A stretch of 64,000 bases of DNA from Candidatus Poribacteria bacterium. GTDB taxonomy: Bacteria; Poribacteria; WGA-4E; WGA-3G. The stretch is from NCBI GenBank assembly GCA_022821725.1, contig JAJEDB010000097.1, forward strand, positions 1 through 64,000, given 5' to 3'. Each line of letters begins with the position of its first letter. Position 1 is the first letter of the stretch. Position numbers and translations under genes: made by a program. Of this stretch, positions 41,301-49,176 are shown piece by piece. The notes under the pieces are model-generated. The model ran no database searches and was not told the DNA's origin. It worked only from the letters and a program-made list of their open reading frames with translations.

Positions 41301-41502
41301 GGATTCGCCTTTTCTGTGGGGTGTAGCGTGTCTTTTCACAAACAAGGATGAGATCCGCTTGTCTGCAGTAGTGTTGGAGTAGGTTTTGGAATGCGGTTCG
41401 GACTGCGCCTTCGTGTTCCGCACCGACTTTCGCATATTCCACAAGTTCAGTGTAGTAGTTTTTGATGGGTTTGTGGGTGGGTTTGATGTTGAGTGTCGGC
41501 AC
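38359..41502 (-). CDS. Single-chain restriction-modification enzyme (type ISP/IIG-like, no helicase)
   Basis: A 1047-residue protein starting at GTG. The N-terminal region has D75/D78 and E85-A-K87 (EVVDAFDLPHGHWEAKD), a PD-(D/E)xK nuclease pattern. A helical connector precedes the N6-adenine methyltransferase: IIDPFVGTGNFIVR (motif I) and VVIGNPPYN (motif IV). The C-terminal 350 residues resemble the type ISP target-recognition part (YRDDPITKSDIFHYTYGLLHHPEYR and so on). Type ISP enzymes such as LlaBIII also carry a helicase of several hundred residues, absent here, so cleavage would not need DNA translocation. Confidence 0.85.
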   Translation of the reverse strand: MPTLNIKPTHKPIKNYYTELVEYAKVGAEHEGAVRTAFQNLLQHYCRQADLILVCEKTRYTPQKRRIQIDGEVVDAFDLPHGHWEAKDTHDDLPTEARKKSEAGYPFKNIIIQSPTQALLYQNGHLRLDVNLTDPSNLINLLNTFFAYREENIVDWYAAVEEFKEKVPVLGRGVAKRIETEMQDNPEFRHAFQSFHQQCRASIDPNLTEAQVKEMLIQHLLTERIFRTVFDNPDFTNRNIIAQEIEKVIQILTHRSPSRSEFLRPLDPFYVAIEKTAATITDFSQKQAFLNTVYEQFFQGFSVDIADTHGIVYTPQPIVDFMVKSVEHVLTTEFGRSLSDMGVHIIDPFVGTGNFIVRLMQEIQGRRLPQKYREELHCNEVMLLPYYIASLNIEHAYFERTGNYEPFPHICFVDTFDTFGLMDAPHQTGEFTYFTPENTLRVEEQKEVPMFVVIGNPPYNARQTNENDNNKNKPHAGVDGRIRDTFAADSNAQSKNKLYDPYVKAFRWAMDKIGDEGIVTFITNNSFIDAQMFDGMRKHLSEEFDTLYILDLGGNIRKGQSGDSNVFGIQVGVSINILIKSKQNQGLPARIFYNDETADLRKERTFAFLEEKQHAGNLEWRELTPDKRHTWLTDGLHVDFDTFIPMGNKIAKASEGDVEGTLFKIYSLGVSTNRDAWVYNFNPISLTENVQRMIKSYNAQTLEWVGTKNKSGVNLNDFVDSDPQKISWSEGLKRKLRSGQLTEFAESKLRHSLYRPFTKTNLFFDRVLNERVYMFPYILPIQHTEKENRIICVNMTPERPFACLMSDCIPVNVMAGGFGSPTQCFPFYTYDENGGNRRENITDWALSQFRTRYRDDPITKSDIFHYTYGLLHHPEYRERYKENLKRDLPHIPFAEDFWGFAKAGARLADIHINYESQPEYDKLNPIETPGTQVDLSVERMKFSKDKTCLKYNDFLTLEGIPLEVFDYRLGNRSALEWVVDQYRVKVDKRSDIVNDPNRKEDPEYILRLIGQVITVSLETMAIVSALPESRFSDTIVEDMVSPRTNMV

Positions 41503-41623
41503 GATACTTTCTCCGTGTGTTTTTAGCGGTTGAACTTCGGATAAGTCGAATTATACACGGATGTGAAGGACAATTACAAGGGGAATTGCCAGAGTTTAGC
41601 AAAATGGAACTGACATAAAATGG

Positions 41624-41650
41624 ATAGGCGCGCTTTGGAAACGCGCCTAT
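41624..41650 (-). terminator. Hairpin downstream of the TRAP genes
   Basis: ATAGGCGCG and CGCGCCTAT form a 9-bp perfect stem around a 9-base loop, 36 bp past the stop of the leftward TRAP gene. It could end that transcript, although only a weak T-run follows. Its sequence also resembles the REP hairpin found at 17.6 and 42.7 kb. Confidence 0.5.
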
Positions 41651-41686
41651 TAACAAAAGTTTACTGAAGGGTTACGTCAGTGCCCC

Positions 41687-42748
41687 TTATTTTTTCTCTC
41701 GATACGCTTGCAAGAGGGCGTTAATCTTATCAAGAAATTCTTGCGAGTAGATCTCACCGACCAGGGCTTTATGGGTTTCCGCTGCAAGCGCATCCCACGC
41801 TTCTCGGGAATCGTCCTCGAATTCAACCACTTGAATGCCTGCCTTCTTTTGCAATGCCTCCAGTGCCCTTTTATTGTCCTTGCGAATATCCTGAATTAAC
41901 TGTCCCTGATGCGCGTCTGCGACTTCGCGCAAAACCTGCTGCTGCTCCGAGGAAAGCGCGTCAAACTTTTCCTGTGTCATGACTGTTGCACCCACGCCAA
42001 CACTCACAGGAAGGTCCGTCATATATTTGAATTTATCGTGCCATTGCAGTGCGACAGTGACATAAGGGGACGCAGCGAGGGTGTTAATATGTCCTGAGTA
42101 GAGCGAACTGAGAACTTGTGTGACCTCTCTCGGCACAGTTGCGATCTCAGCGTTTTCGTAAAACGTAAGTCCAATTTTGTCACTCGTCCGAGCCCACATT
42201 TTGACGTTTGGGGATTGAAGATCGGCAATAGTGCGGATGGGTTGATTACTGAATATATAATAAAAGCCGATGTCTCCCATACCGAGTAGGACATATCCGA
42301 CATCCATGAATGCTTTGTCGAGATCTGCCCGGAGATAGTCACGGACATAGTCGAGTTCCTCGTAAGTTCTGAACATTCGAGGCAGTTGGAAAATCAGAAC
42401 CTCTTCCTGTAGCTCGCCAAGACCCGTGGCAGTCATAGCGCCTGCATGGATCAGTCCGGCTCGCATCTTGCGGATAACATCGAGTTCATCTCCCTGAACC
42501 CCGTTCGGATAGATACGAAGACGAATCTCACCGTCTGTTTTGGCGCGGATTTCTTTTCCCATCGCTTCAAAATTGTTCATCCATGTGGAACCCTTTGGCG
42601 CGAGTGTTGCGAACTTAATAGATTCGGCACTAAGGTGCGCTACGGGTAGACAGAGCATTCCTAAGATCAATAGAAACACGCCTGCTAATTTAAAGAGGGG
42701 ATCGGGGTTAAAAACCCCGCCTACATAGCCTATTTTTTCGTTTTTCAT
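41687..42748 (-). CDS. TRAP-transporter substrate-binding protein (DctP family)
   Basis: A 353-residue periplasmic binding protein. LAPKGSTWMNNFEAMGKEI, LRIYPNGVQGDELDVIRKMRAGLIHAGAMT and FSNQPIRTIADLQSPNVKMWAR are DctP-family blocks. The signal peptide is unusually long: residues 6-20 (IGYVGGVFNPDPL) are translated from a REP hairpin (GGCGGGGTTTTTAACCCCG at about 42707-42728). The start is firm because GGAGGA precedes it and it overlaps the TatT stop (TAATG). No DctQ/DctM permease genes are nearby. The ligand is probably a carboxylate or other small organic molecule, judged from the family. Confidence 0.9.
   Translation of the reverse strand: MKNEKIGYVGGVFNPDPLFKLAGVFLLILGMLCLPVAHLSAESIKFATLAPKGSTWMNNFEAMGKEIRAKTDGEIRLRIYPNGVQGDELDVIRKMRAGLIHAGAMTATGLGELQEEVLIFQLPRMFRTYEELDYVRDYLRADLDKAFMDVGYVLLGMGDIGFYYIFSNQPIRTIADLQSPNVKMWARTSDKIGLTFYENAEIATVPREVTQVLSSLYSGHINTLAASPYVTVALQWHDKFKYMTDLPVSVGVGATVMTQEKFDALSSEQQQVLREVADAHQGQLIQDIRKDNKRALEALQKKAGIQVVEFEDDSREAWDALAAETHKALVGEIYSQEFLDKINALLQAYREKK
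42704..42730. repeat. REP-like hairpin in the signal-peptide coding region
   Basis: CGGGGTT/AACCCCG is a 7-bp stem with flanks atc and cctaca, like the aggcgcggtttctaaccgcacc hairpins at 17.63 and 51.62 kb. It is in frame in the TRAP binding-protein gene. Confidence 0.6.
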
Positions 42749-43647
42749 TATTCTTCCTCCATTTCTGGATCAAAAAGGTCATCAATCTGGTCGAGTAAGC
42801 GTTTGGCACGCGATTTCGCCAACGAAGTCGCGGCTTCCTCCCCCGGATAAATGTCCGAGGGTGCGTCAAGAATTTCTTGTAACGACTGCTTGAAAAGTGT
42901 TACATCCTGTTTCGGATACGCATAGTAACGTGCGAGATAGAGCTTGCTCATCAAAAACTTGCCGTCATTGATTTGATCTACGTGGGCAATATGTTCCTTT
43001 GCCTTCTCTGGGTCTCCACCGATTGATGGGGCCCGGTCGCCGTAATAGACGGCATAAAACAGATGCGCGCTCCCGAAGTAGAAGTTTTCCTCCAATTCCA
43101 GCACACGTCCCATCATCAATTCTACCCGAGCGAGGTCAATCACCTGCATCGGATCATCTTTCTGGAGACTAATGCCGCGTGCGATCGAATAAGCCGCCCA
43201 AAACAGGGGTTCGACATCCTTCGGTTTCAACTGCTGAAGTGCTTTTTCAAACGCAGCCATCTCGACAGTTCTTATCTCTTTAAAGGTTTCATCGGATTTC
43301 GCTAAAGCCTTCGTCGCGTATCCCTCAGAACGTTTATAGTAGTCGATTGCACGGGCGCGCATCTCGTCCGCGGTTTCATAGTCGCCTGCTATTTCAGCCG
43401 CTTCCATCTTATCCTCAATAAAACCCGCATAAGACGAATAGGCGCGCGCCGTCTTGATAATGAGGTTTTTATTCCCAATTTTAGATAGGTTTTCAAGCGT
43501 GCCGATGTTCCCCGCAAGGGTGGCTTCTACTACAGTGAGATCCCCTTCCCCTTGAATGCTTGCCAATTTCGCAAGACCGCATCCGCCTAAGAGTATGGGG
43601 AGTAACAATAGAAGCGATATATGAAAATAAAATTTGCTGTCCAGCAT
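42748..43647 (-). CDS. TatT lipoprotein, TPR-associated partner of TRAP transporters
   Basis: A 299-residue lipoprotein (lipobox LLGGC) rich in helices: TVVEATLAGNIGTLENLSKIGNKNLIIKTARAYSSYAGFIEDK-type segments (cited in parts: VEATLAGNIGTLENL, ARAYSSYAGF, LFWAAYSIARGISL, YYGDRAPSIGGDPEKAKEHI). This is the T component (Tp0956-like) that forms a TPR cup against the DctP-type protein and passes hydrophobic ligands. GGAGG lies upstream. It is directly coupled to the DctP gene, the known gene order for this pair. Confidence 0.85.
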   Translation of the reverse strand: MLDSKFYFHISLLLLLPILLGGCGLAKLASIQGEGDLTVVEATLAGNIGTLENLSKIGNKNLIIKTARAYSSYAGFIEDKMEAAEIAGDYETADEMRARAIDYYKRSEGYATKALAKSDETFKEIRTVEMAAFEKALQQLKPKDVEPLFWAAYSIARGISLQKDDPMQVIDLARVELMMGRVLELEENFYFGSAHLFYAVYYGDRAPSIGGDPEKAKEHIAHVDQINDGKFLMSKLYLARYYAYPKQDVTLFKQSLQEILDAPSDIYPGEEAATSLAKSRAKRLLDQIDDLFDPEMEEE

Positions 43648-43833
43648 CGGTTTAGATTTACCTCCTTAGCGTTATTAATTATATTGGTTATCAGCCGTTG
43701 GTTAATTGTAAAATTCCTTTGCTGCGGTTTGACCTGCGCGCTTGTAGCGCAAAACCTAAAAATCGACATCAACCCGCGCGCTGATAAAAACCTTGTTCTA
43801 ATATGTTACGTAACAAGTTTTCGACTTAACAAG

Positions 43834-44946
43834 TTACGCCAAAAACGGCAGAAGTGCGACTGTCCCATCAACGGGTCCTTCTGATGTTTCAATTCGGACA
43901 CGGCTGCCTGCTTCAGTAACTGCCATCCGAACGTAACCGAGGGCAACCGTCTTCCCGAGCGTCGAGGCAAAGGTAGCACTCGTAATCCAACCAACCTCTC
44001 TGTCCCCGTGAAAGACCCGCGCCCCCAAGAAATCGCTATGACAGTCTTGCGATGTTAAGTTTACATCAATTTCAATACCGCGCAAGAGCCGATTTGGGTG
44101 ACCCCGATACTTCATACGCGCGACAATTTCTTGCCCAATATAACACCCCTTCTCAAAGTCGATAGCGTGTTCTAATTCAGCCTCAAGTGGGATAACAGCA
44201 TCGGTCAATTCCGTTCCGTATCTCGGTATCCCTGCCTCAATGCGGAGCGACTCAAGGGCATTCCAACCGATCGGTTGAACGTTAAAGCGTGCTCCCATAG
44301 TCATCAATGTTTCCCAGAGCGAAGCTAATCCCTCCGCAGCGGTATAAAGCGTCCAACCTACCTCGCCTGTCCCCTCTGTTCGCACGCAGACAATTGCGTA
44401 TTTAAAAAGCGTGTCTGCTTCACGAAAACGGTTATGCCGTTCTGGCAGCGACGTGAGTTCGTTTATACCGAGCACAGATTGAACGAGATCCGTCGACTCT
44501 GGACCGTGAACAGCGATTGCGCCGGTGTCAGCGGTTACATCGAAAATCTCGACATCGTCAGCGATGATGTACTTATCCAATTCCGTGAAAAGGCTGTCTG
44601 TGGTCTCAGGTGCCGTGTCAATACGGAGTGCGTCCTCAAGAACGGAGATGTTCATGTCGGCTATAATTTTTCCGCGATGCGTTAAGATCGTGGCGTAAGT
44701 TCCCTGACCAGTGGAGAGACTTTCAACATCGTTGGAGATAATACGGTGTAGAAATTTCGCCCGATCCTCGCCGATTAACCGATGCCGACCTCGGTAGGAC
44801 ACGTCAGCAATACCGACGTTGTTTCTGACAGCATGATGTTCAGAAATAGTGTCGGTGAACTCGGTAGCGATATGCCAGTCTAAATGCTTTTTCTCGAATG
44901 TCGCACCGAGGTGTTCATGGATGGTATGGAGTGGTGTTGTTTTCAT
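43834..44946 (-). CDS. GcvT/YgfZ-family folate-binding protein
   Basis: A 370-residue protein with the aminomethyltransferase fold. Like GcvT it has HHAVRNNVGIADVSYRGRHRLIGEDRAKFLHRIISNDV (in parts: NVGIADVSYRGR, ISNDV). It also has the YgfZ signature KGCYIGQE at about 244-251 with RMKYRGHPNR after it. YgfZ helps iron-sulfur enzymes; GcvT cleaves glycine. The KGCYxGQE motif favours a YgfZ-like role, though the length is nearer GcvT. No gcvH/P genes are present here. Confidence 0.85.
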   Translation of the reverse strand: MKTTPLHTIHEHLGATFEKKHLDWHIATEFTDTISEHHAVRNNVGIADVSYRGRHRLIGEDRAKFLHRIISNDVESLSTGQGTYATILTHRGKIIADMNISVLEDALRIDTAPETTDSLFTELDKYIIADDVEIFDVTADTGAIAVHGPESTDLVQSVLGINELTSLPERHNRFREADTLFKYAIVCVRTEGTGEVGWTLYTAAEGLASLWETLMTMGARFNVQPIGWNALESLRIEAGIPRYGTELTDAVIPLEAELEHAIDFEKGCYIGQEIVARMKYRGHPNRLLRGIEIDVNLTSQDCHSDFLGARVFHGDREVGWITSATFASTLGKTVALGYVRMAVTEAGSRVRIETSEGPVDGTVALLPFLA

Positions 44947-45065
44947 ATTTAGTTGTTGTCAGTTGTCAGTTGCCAGTTGTCAGTTACAAGAGGGTTTTGT
45001 TAAACGAAAATCTCTTAACTGAAGACTGGCGACTGAAAGGATTTTTGAAAAAAATCCGAACCGAT
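44947..45065. repeat. Short dispersed repeats before the GcvT/YgfZ gene
   Basis: GTTGTCAGTTGTCAGTTGCCAGTTGTCAGTTAC is a tandem of a GTTGTCA/GTTGCCA unit (each within 8 bases), followed by AAGAGGG...CTCTTAACTG, an inverted repeat similar to 30772-30812. Related CAGTTGTCAGTCGTCAGCC-type sequence is at 54690-54715. Confidence 0.55.
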
Positions 45066-45070
45066 ACCCA

Positions 45071-48000
45071 TTAGAACATGCGTCCTAAACGTAAAATGAT
45101 GCTCGGATTTTGTAAGGAAAAAGACGAATTAAGGGGTTCTGCCACTTCAAGGGCAACACTCAACGGTTTGGGAGTCCCGAAAGGATCCCAAAAGATGGAG
45201 CATCCAACCCCAACAGATGCCTCCAACTGGGTCATGAAATATTCAAAGTCAGAAAAGGGGGCATCATCGGACCACCACACACGCCCCGCATCCAAGAAAC
45301 AACTGAGGGTCCACCCCAGCACACCGTCCTGTTCATTGGGAATTGTTTCTTTGATGAGTCGATACTCAAGGTTCATCAGGAGCCGATTATCCCCAGCGAA
45401 CACATTAGAATCGTGACCGCGCAGGGTATTCCCACCCCCAAGGTGAAGGAGCCGTTGCCTTGGCAAGGGTGCATCGGAAAAATCACCCGCAATCCGCACG
45501 TTCAGATGGTGTGCGCCAGATACAGGCGTGTAGCGTGCCACCTCAAACCGATAGAAATTGAAGGCGTGGTCCCCACCGAAACGGTTCCCGGCTATTTCAA
45601 CTGCGAATTGACCGCGCCATCCCCGCTGAGTCCGCTCATTCGCAGAAAACAGCGTGTGGAAATGCCGTGTGACAGTCGATCTGTGGTCCCGTGTATCGAA
45701 CGCATAAACGAGAGAAAGACTCCGCAATTGTCCGCGATTAATCCGTGCGTTTCCCCGCTTGATCAGGTTGCGGTTTAAGTAACTCCAATCCGTAGATTTG
45801 GAAAGGTTGTCGTGTCTTTCCCCAGTAAACGCCAGTCTAAGATACGACCCCTCGGATGGCGCGTAAGTTATCCATCCCTGTGAACCTTGACGTTGATAAT
45901 AATCCTGAAGTGCTGAACCGTAATAGCTCGCACTCAGAGAAGCCTCCCCTTGATGTAGATAGAGATTAGAACTGACATCGGTGAGTTTATAGAAGCCCCC
46001 TCCGAATGTGAGCAGCTGCCGTTTAAAGAACCCCTTCTCGATACCGGCGTGGTAGTTCCATATTTTGCTGGAAAACCCGCGACTGATTGACCCGAAAACC
46101 TGTTCGTTACCCGTGAGCTGCGTTGAGAGGGTCCCTCCCGCGCCAAGCATTAATCCGTGAACACGATTGAATTGAAGAATCGGGAAACCACCAGGTCTCG
46201 CGAACGGCTGCTCTTCAATGTCAATAATCATGACGTTTTTTCCACCCTCACGTTGAACATGCCACTTCCGAACCGATTTGAAATGCTCACTGCTTTTGCT
46301 GAGTTCCCGGCGCAGACCGTTTATCTTCGATTGACCCAGCGCGTGATGGTAAATATCCGGGGCTTCTGCACCTCCTGCTCCATCACCATTTCCAGTGCTG
46401 AGGTTAAGTGCCGACAACAGTTCCGCCCGTGGGATTCGACTGTTCCCAATGAAACGAATCTCGTGCAGGGTCCCCTCGTCAATGCTAAATTTAAGGACAT
46501 CGTTGTCAATTCGATGTGTAACAGTGGCGAATTCATATCCACGATTTGCGTAAAAATCAGCAATTAATCGTTCTTTCAGTCTAACAATCGCAACGGCAAG
46601 ATAGCCGGATTCTAACTGAAACCACTCCTTGATGAATCGTGAAGGAAAGCTCCTATTCCCTTCGATCTTAATGTGCTGCGCAAAAAGCACGGGGGCTTCC
46701 GTAACTCGGATATGTAAATTGATTGGAGGGTTGAAAGAAGGGAAGATTGGGCGCTTTCCCCCATCTACCAGGCTTCCATCCTTCCAATCTTGTCTCCCAG
46801 TCGCTTGCTGACTGCTGATGGGTTCTTCATTGGCAACATCGACTTGCTGCGTTTCCAAGCGCACATCTTGGAACCAACCCTGCTCCTGCAATTCTGCGAT
46901 GAGCCAAGAAAGTTGTGAACTTGTGATAACATCTTCAGCCTGAATCGGAAGGACTTGTTGAATAGCCTCTGTCGAAATAGTAGTGTTACCTTTGATCTCA
47001 ATAGTCGCAACCCGGACCTTAGTTTTGGACGCGAAGTCTTCAGAAGTGAGGGGTGTCGTAATGAATTCCAAAATTCCCATTGCTGGACCATAGCGTCCGG
47101 CAAGGGGGCCCGTATACTCCTGTGGCATGTGGGGCCACCACGGACGTTCGGTATCGTAAATCGGCAGCCAGTAGCTATATTCTCTGGACGTAGCAGGAAT
47201 GAGGCTCTTCATATTGCGACTGTGCATTTTACGGTGGATGTTAAAAAGCCACCTGTTTTCAAAAGACGAAGTCGACTGCGGATCCATCTTAGGAGCAGGT
47301 TCCAACAGTTTACGCGGAAAAGCGACCTCAAGGCTCCAAAAAGTAGCGTTGATTTGACTCGCAACTTTTGCATTTGAATGCCACGCGCTATCTGCCTTGA
47401 ATACCGTTCGCAGCGTTTTCCGATCTAAAGTGCGTTGGACATCGTGAGGCGCGAACTGGAAACTCGGCTCTCCAGGTGTATTCACCTGCTGATCAAAATA
47501 CGCGCCAATCGGGTTAATAACAAGGTGATAATAGACATCAGTTTTCGGATTCGGATCGATCAGAATTTCAATACACTCGTCTTCCCAAATTGGCGAATCG
47601 TGTTGGGTCTGTGAAACGGACGGAAGGAGCGAATCAGACAAACGCGCCTTTACACCGACATAGAAATTCTCGGCATCCCACATTAAAAAAGTTTCGGTTG
47701 CGTTGCTTGGAGCCTCCGTGCCATCTGGGCTCTGGAGCGGAGAGAGTTGCGCGGCTGCTTGCCAAACGATTTCAGATAAATTTCCATCAATAGTGGGCGG
47801 TTGTGCGACTTGCGGGACGGGTTGCGCGAAATCTATGGTGAGATCCGTTTCAGTATCTGCGGATGTATTGCTGCTTGATGCGCTCGGTAGCAGTGAAATC
47901 AAGTTGGTAGCTTTCAGACGAAACAAAGGTCCACCGTCGTTAATAATAGTCAATCCCGTCGCCTCGTCAAATTGTGCGGGCAAATTGACAACAATCTGCT

Positions 48001-48844
48001 GTTTCTCACTCTCAAGTTCAGCATCCGCTGCATAATTTTCGGGAAGTCGTAAACGGATGCTACCCGCTTGGGCGGTTATATCCATCGGTGATGCAACGGT
48101 GTCGAGGACCTCCAGTCCAATTGAGCCGTTTTGGGTCTCTAACCTGTTTTGTCCATGGGTCAGCAAAATCTTCCCCTCAATGTTGCCCTTGGCCACACGG
48201 ACGTTATAATTGCCTACGGTTTCATCTAAATAGACGTTCCCTGTCTCTGTCGAAGTTTCTATTTTTCCGCGGATACGTTGAAGGGAGATATCCCCGGTTT
48301 GGGTGTGGAGCTGAACGGAGACATCCGCTGGCGTTTTAATTCTACATTTCAGTTGGAGTCCATCATAGCGCGCGGCTTGTAACGCTTCCGCATTAGAAAG
48401 CGAGTTCGGCTGTGTTTCAGAGGAATTGTTGGATGGTTGTATCTTTAACTGAAGTGTGTCACCACTGTGCGTTCCTGTAAAGGTGATGCTATCAAGAGAG
48501 TCGCGAATCAGAGCGTCCTGTTTTGTATTTGTGGTTTTCCGTGCCTGCTTCTCAAGCGTAACGGTGATGACATCCCCCTCTGTGGCGATCAGTTCAATAT
48601 TACCGGCTACATTTAGGCTGAGTTCTATGTGGTAAACATCTAAAAAACTGAAGGTTTTTGTTGACGGTGTCCCTAATATCAATGTCTGGGCTTCGCGGAT
48701 CGAATTGTTGACAGATGGAAGGGAGGTGCTCCCTTCGCCTTCATGATCCGCTGCATGTATATGCTGGATAGACAGGTTCAGCGTGAGCATCAAAAAATAT
48801 AATAAATATGCGTGAGAGAAAATCGCTCGAGATATGGGCAACAT
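45071..48844 (-). CDS. DUF4097 - CBM9 - POTRA - Omp85 barrel fusion protein
   Basis: About 1257 residues from the ATG at 48844 (AAGGA upstream; the frame is open to a TTG at 48886). Signal peptide to about 35. In order: a DUF4097-type beta-helix region (VDVYHIELSLN-like, then VQLHTQTGDISLQRIRG and NVYLDETVGNYNV) to about 300; a CBM9-like domain at about 340-560 (PPTIDGNLSEIVWQAA, ECIEILIDPNPKTDVY); two or three POTRA domains at about 610-840 (VRVATIEIKGNTTIS, FAQHIKIEGNRSFPS); and an Omp85 barrel to the C-terminus (LHLGGGNTLRGHDSN, LSVALEVAEPLN, ending RLGRMF). Residues about 675-703 are an in-frame RPT2 insertion in the first POTRA. Such a fusion of surface-exposed binding modules with an insertion barrel is unusual. 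Confidence 0.85.
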   Translation of the reverse strand: MLPISRAIFSHAYLLYFLMLTLNLSIQHIHAADHEGEGSTSLPSVNNSIREAQTLILGTPSTKTFSFLDVYHIELSLNVAGNIELIATEGDVITVTLEKQARKTTNTKQDALIRDSLDSITFTGTHSGDTLQLKIQPSNNSSETQPNSLSNAEALQAARYDGLQLKCRIKTPADVSVQLHTQTGDISLQRIRGKIETSTETGNVYLDETVGNYNVRVAKGNIEGKILLTHGQNRLETQNGSIGLEVLDTVASPMDITAQAGSIRLRLPENYAADAELESEKQQIVVNLPAQFDEATGLTIINDGGPLFRLKATNLISLLPSASSSNTSADTETDLTIDFAQPVPQVAQPPTIDGNLSEIVWQAAAQLSPLQSPDGTEAPSNATETFLMWDAENFYVGVKARLSDSLLPSVSQTQHDSPIWEDECIEILIDPNPKTDVYYHLVINPIGAYFDQQVNTPGEPSFQFAPHDVQRTLDRKTLRTVFKADSAWHSNAKVASQINATFWSLEVAFPRKLLEPAPKMDPQSTSSFENRWLFNIHRKMHSRNMKSLIPATSREYSYWLPIYDTERPWWPHMPQEYTGPLAGRYGPAMGILEFITTPLTSEDFASKTKVRVATIEIKGNTTISTEAIQQVLPIQAEDVITSSQLSWLIAELQEQGWFQDVRLETQQVDVANEEPISSQQATGRQDWKDGSLVDGGKRPIFPSFNPPINLHIRVTEAPVLFAQHIKIEGNRSFPSRFIKEWFQLESGYLAVAIVRLKERLIADFYANRGYEFATVTHRIDNDVLKFSIDEGTLHEIRFIGNSRIPRAELLSALNLSTGNGDGAGGAEAPDIYHHALGQSKINGLRRELSKSSEHFKSVRKWHVQREGGKNVMIIDIEEQPFARPGGFPILQFNRVHGLMLGAGGTLSTQLTGNEQVFGSISRGFSSKIWNYHAGIEKGFFKRQLLTFGGGFYKLTDVSSNLYLHQGEASLSASYYGSALQDYYQRQGSQGWITYAPSEGSYLRLAFTGERHDNLSKSTDWSYLNRNLIKRGNARINRGQLRSLSLVYAFDTRDHRSTVTRHFHTLFSANERTQRGWRGQFAVEIAGNRFGGDHAFNFYRFEVARYTPVSGAHHLNVRIAGDFSDAPLPRQRLLHLGGGNTLRGHDSNVFAGDNRLLMNLEYRLIKETIPNEQDGVLGWTLSCFLDAGRVWWSDDAPFSDFEYFMTQLEASVGVGCSIFWDPFGTPKPLSVALEVAEPLNSSFSLQNPSIILRLGRMF
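46730..46826 (-). repeat. RPT2 copy inside the Omp85 fusion gene, in frame
   Basis: Read on the minus strand it gives CATCAGCAGTCAGCAAGCG, then GATTGGAAGGATGGAAG, then CCAATCTTCCCTTC, matching the BatA-gene copies. Its translation (SSQQATGRQDWKDGSL ... IFPSF) interrupts a POTRA domain between two strands. Confidence 0.75.
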
Positions 48845-48919
48845 TCTGGGAAGGTTCCTTCTTAATCCAGCATATCTGATTTGCAATATTCGGTTTGCAA
48901 ACCTCGACTACAGAATTGC

Positions 48920-48948
48920 TTGACACATTTTAAATAATACATTATACT
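48920..48948 (+). promoter_or_regulatory. Strong sigma-70 promoter
   Basis: TTGACA (48920-48925), 17-bp spacer, TATACT (48943-48948). Transcription towards the xylose-isomerase-like gene would begin near 48955 and include the small inverted-repeat element at 49013-49100 in a 220-base leader. Confidence 0.7.
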
Positions 48949-49012
48949 TATTGGTAAAGTCAAGCAGTTTTTTCGTATCTTTTATCGCTACTGTAGCATT
49001 TCAAAACAAACA

Positions 49013-49100
49013 GGACTTACGCAGCACGCCCCGCTGGCGAGGTTTCCTAACCTCACCAATGGTGCGATATAGAGTATTTCATGGGGAATTGCGTAAGCCC
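49013..49100. repeat. 88-bp MITE-like element with terminal inverted repeats
   Basis: GGACTTACGCA at the left pairs with TGCGTAAGCCC at the right (10 of 11 match). Inside is GAGGTT/AACCTC around TTCCT. No coding capacity. The ends differ from those of the IS630-related elements. It lies in the leader of the rightward gene and could fold in the transcript. Confidence 0.65.
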
Positions 49101-49176
49101 TAAACAAAGCGATCGAAGGTAATAGGTAATATGTGTAACGAAATGGAAGAAAAAACGTTGCGTATAGGAGAGGATG

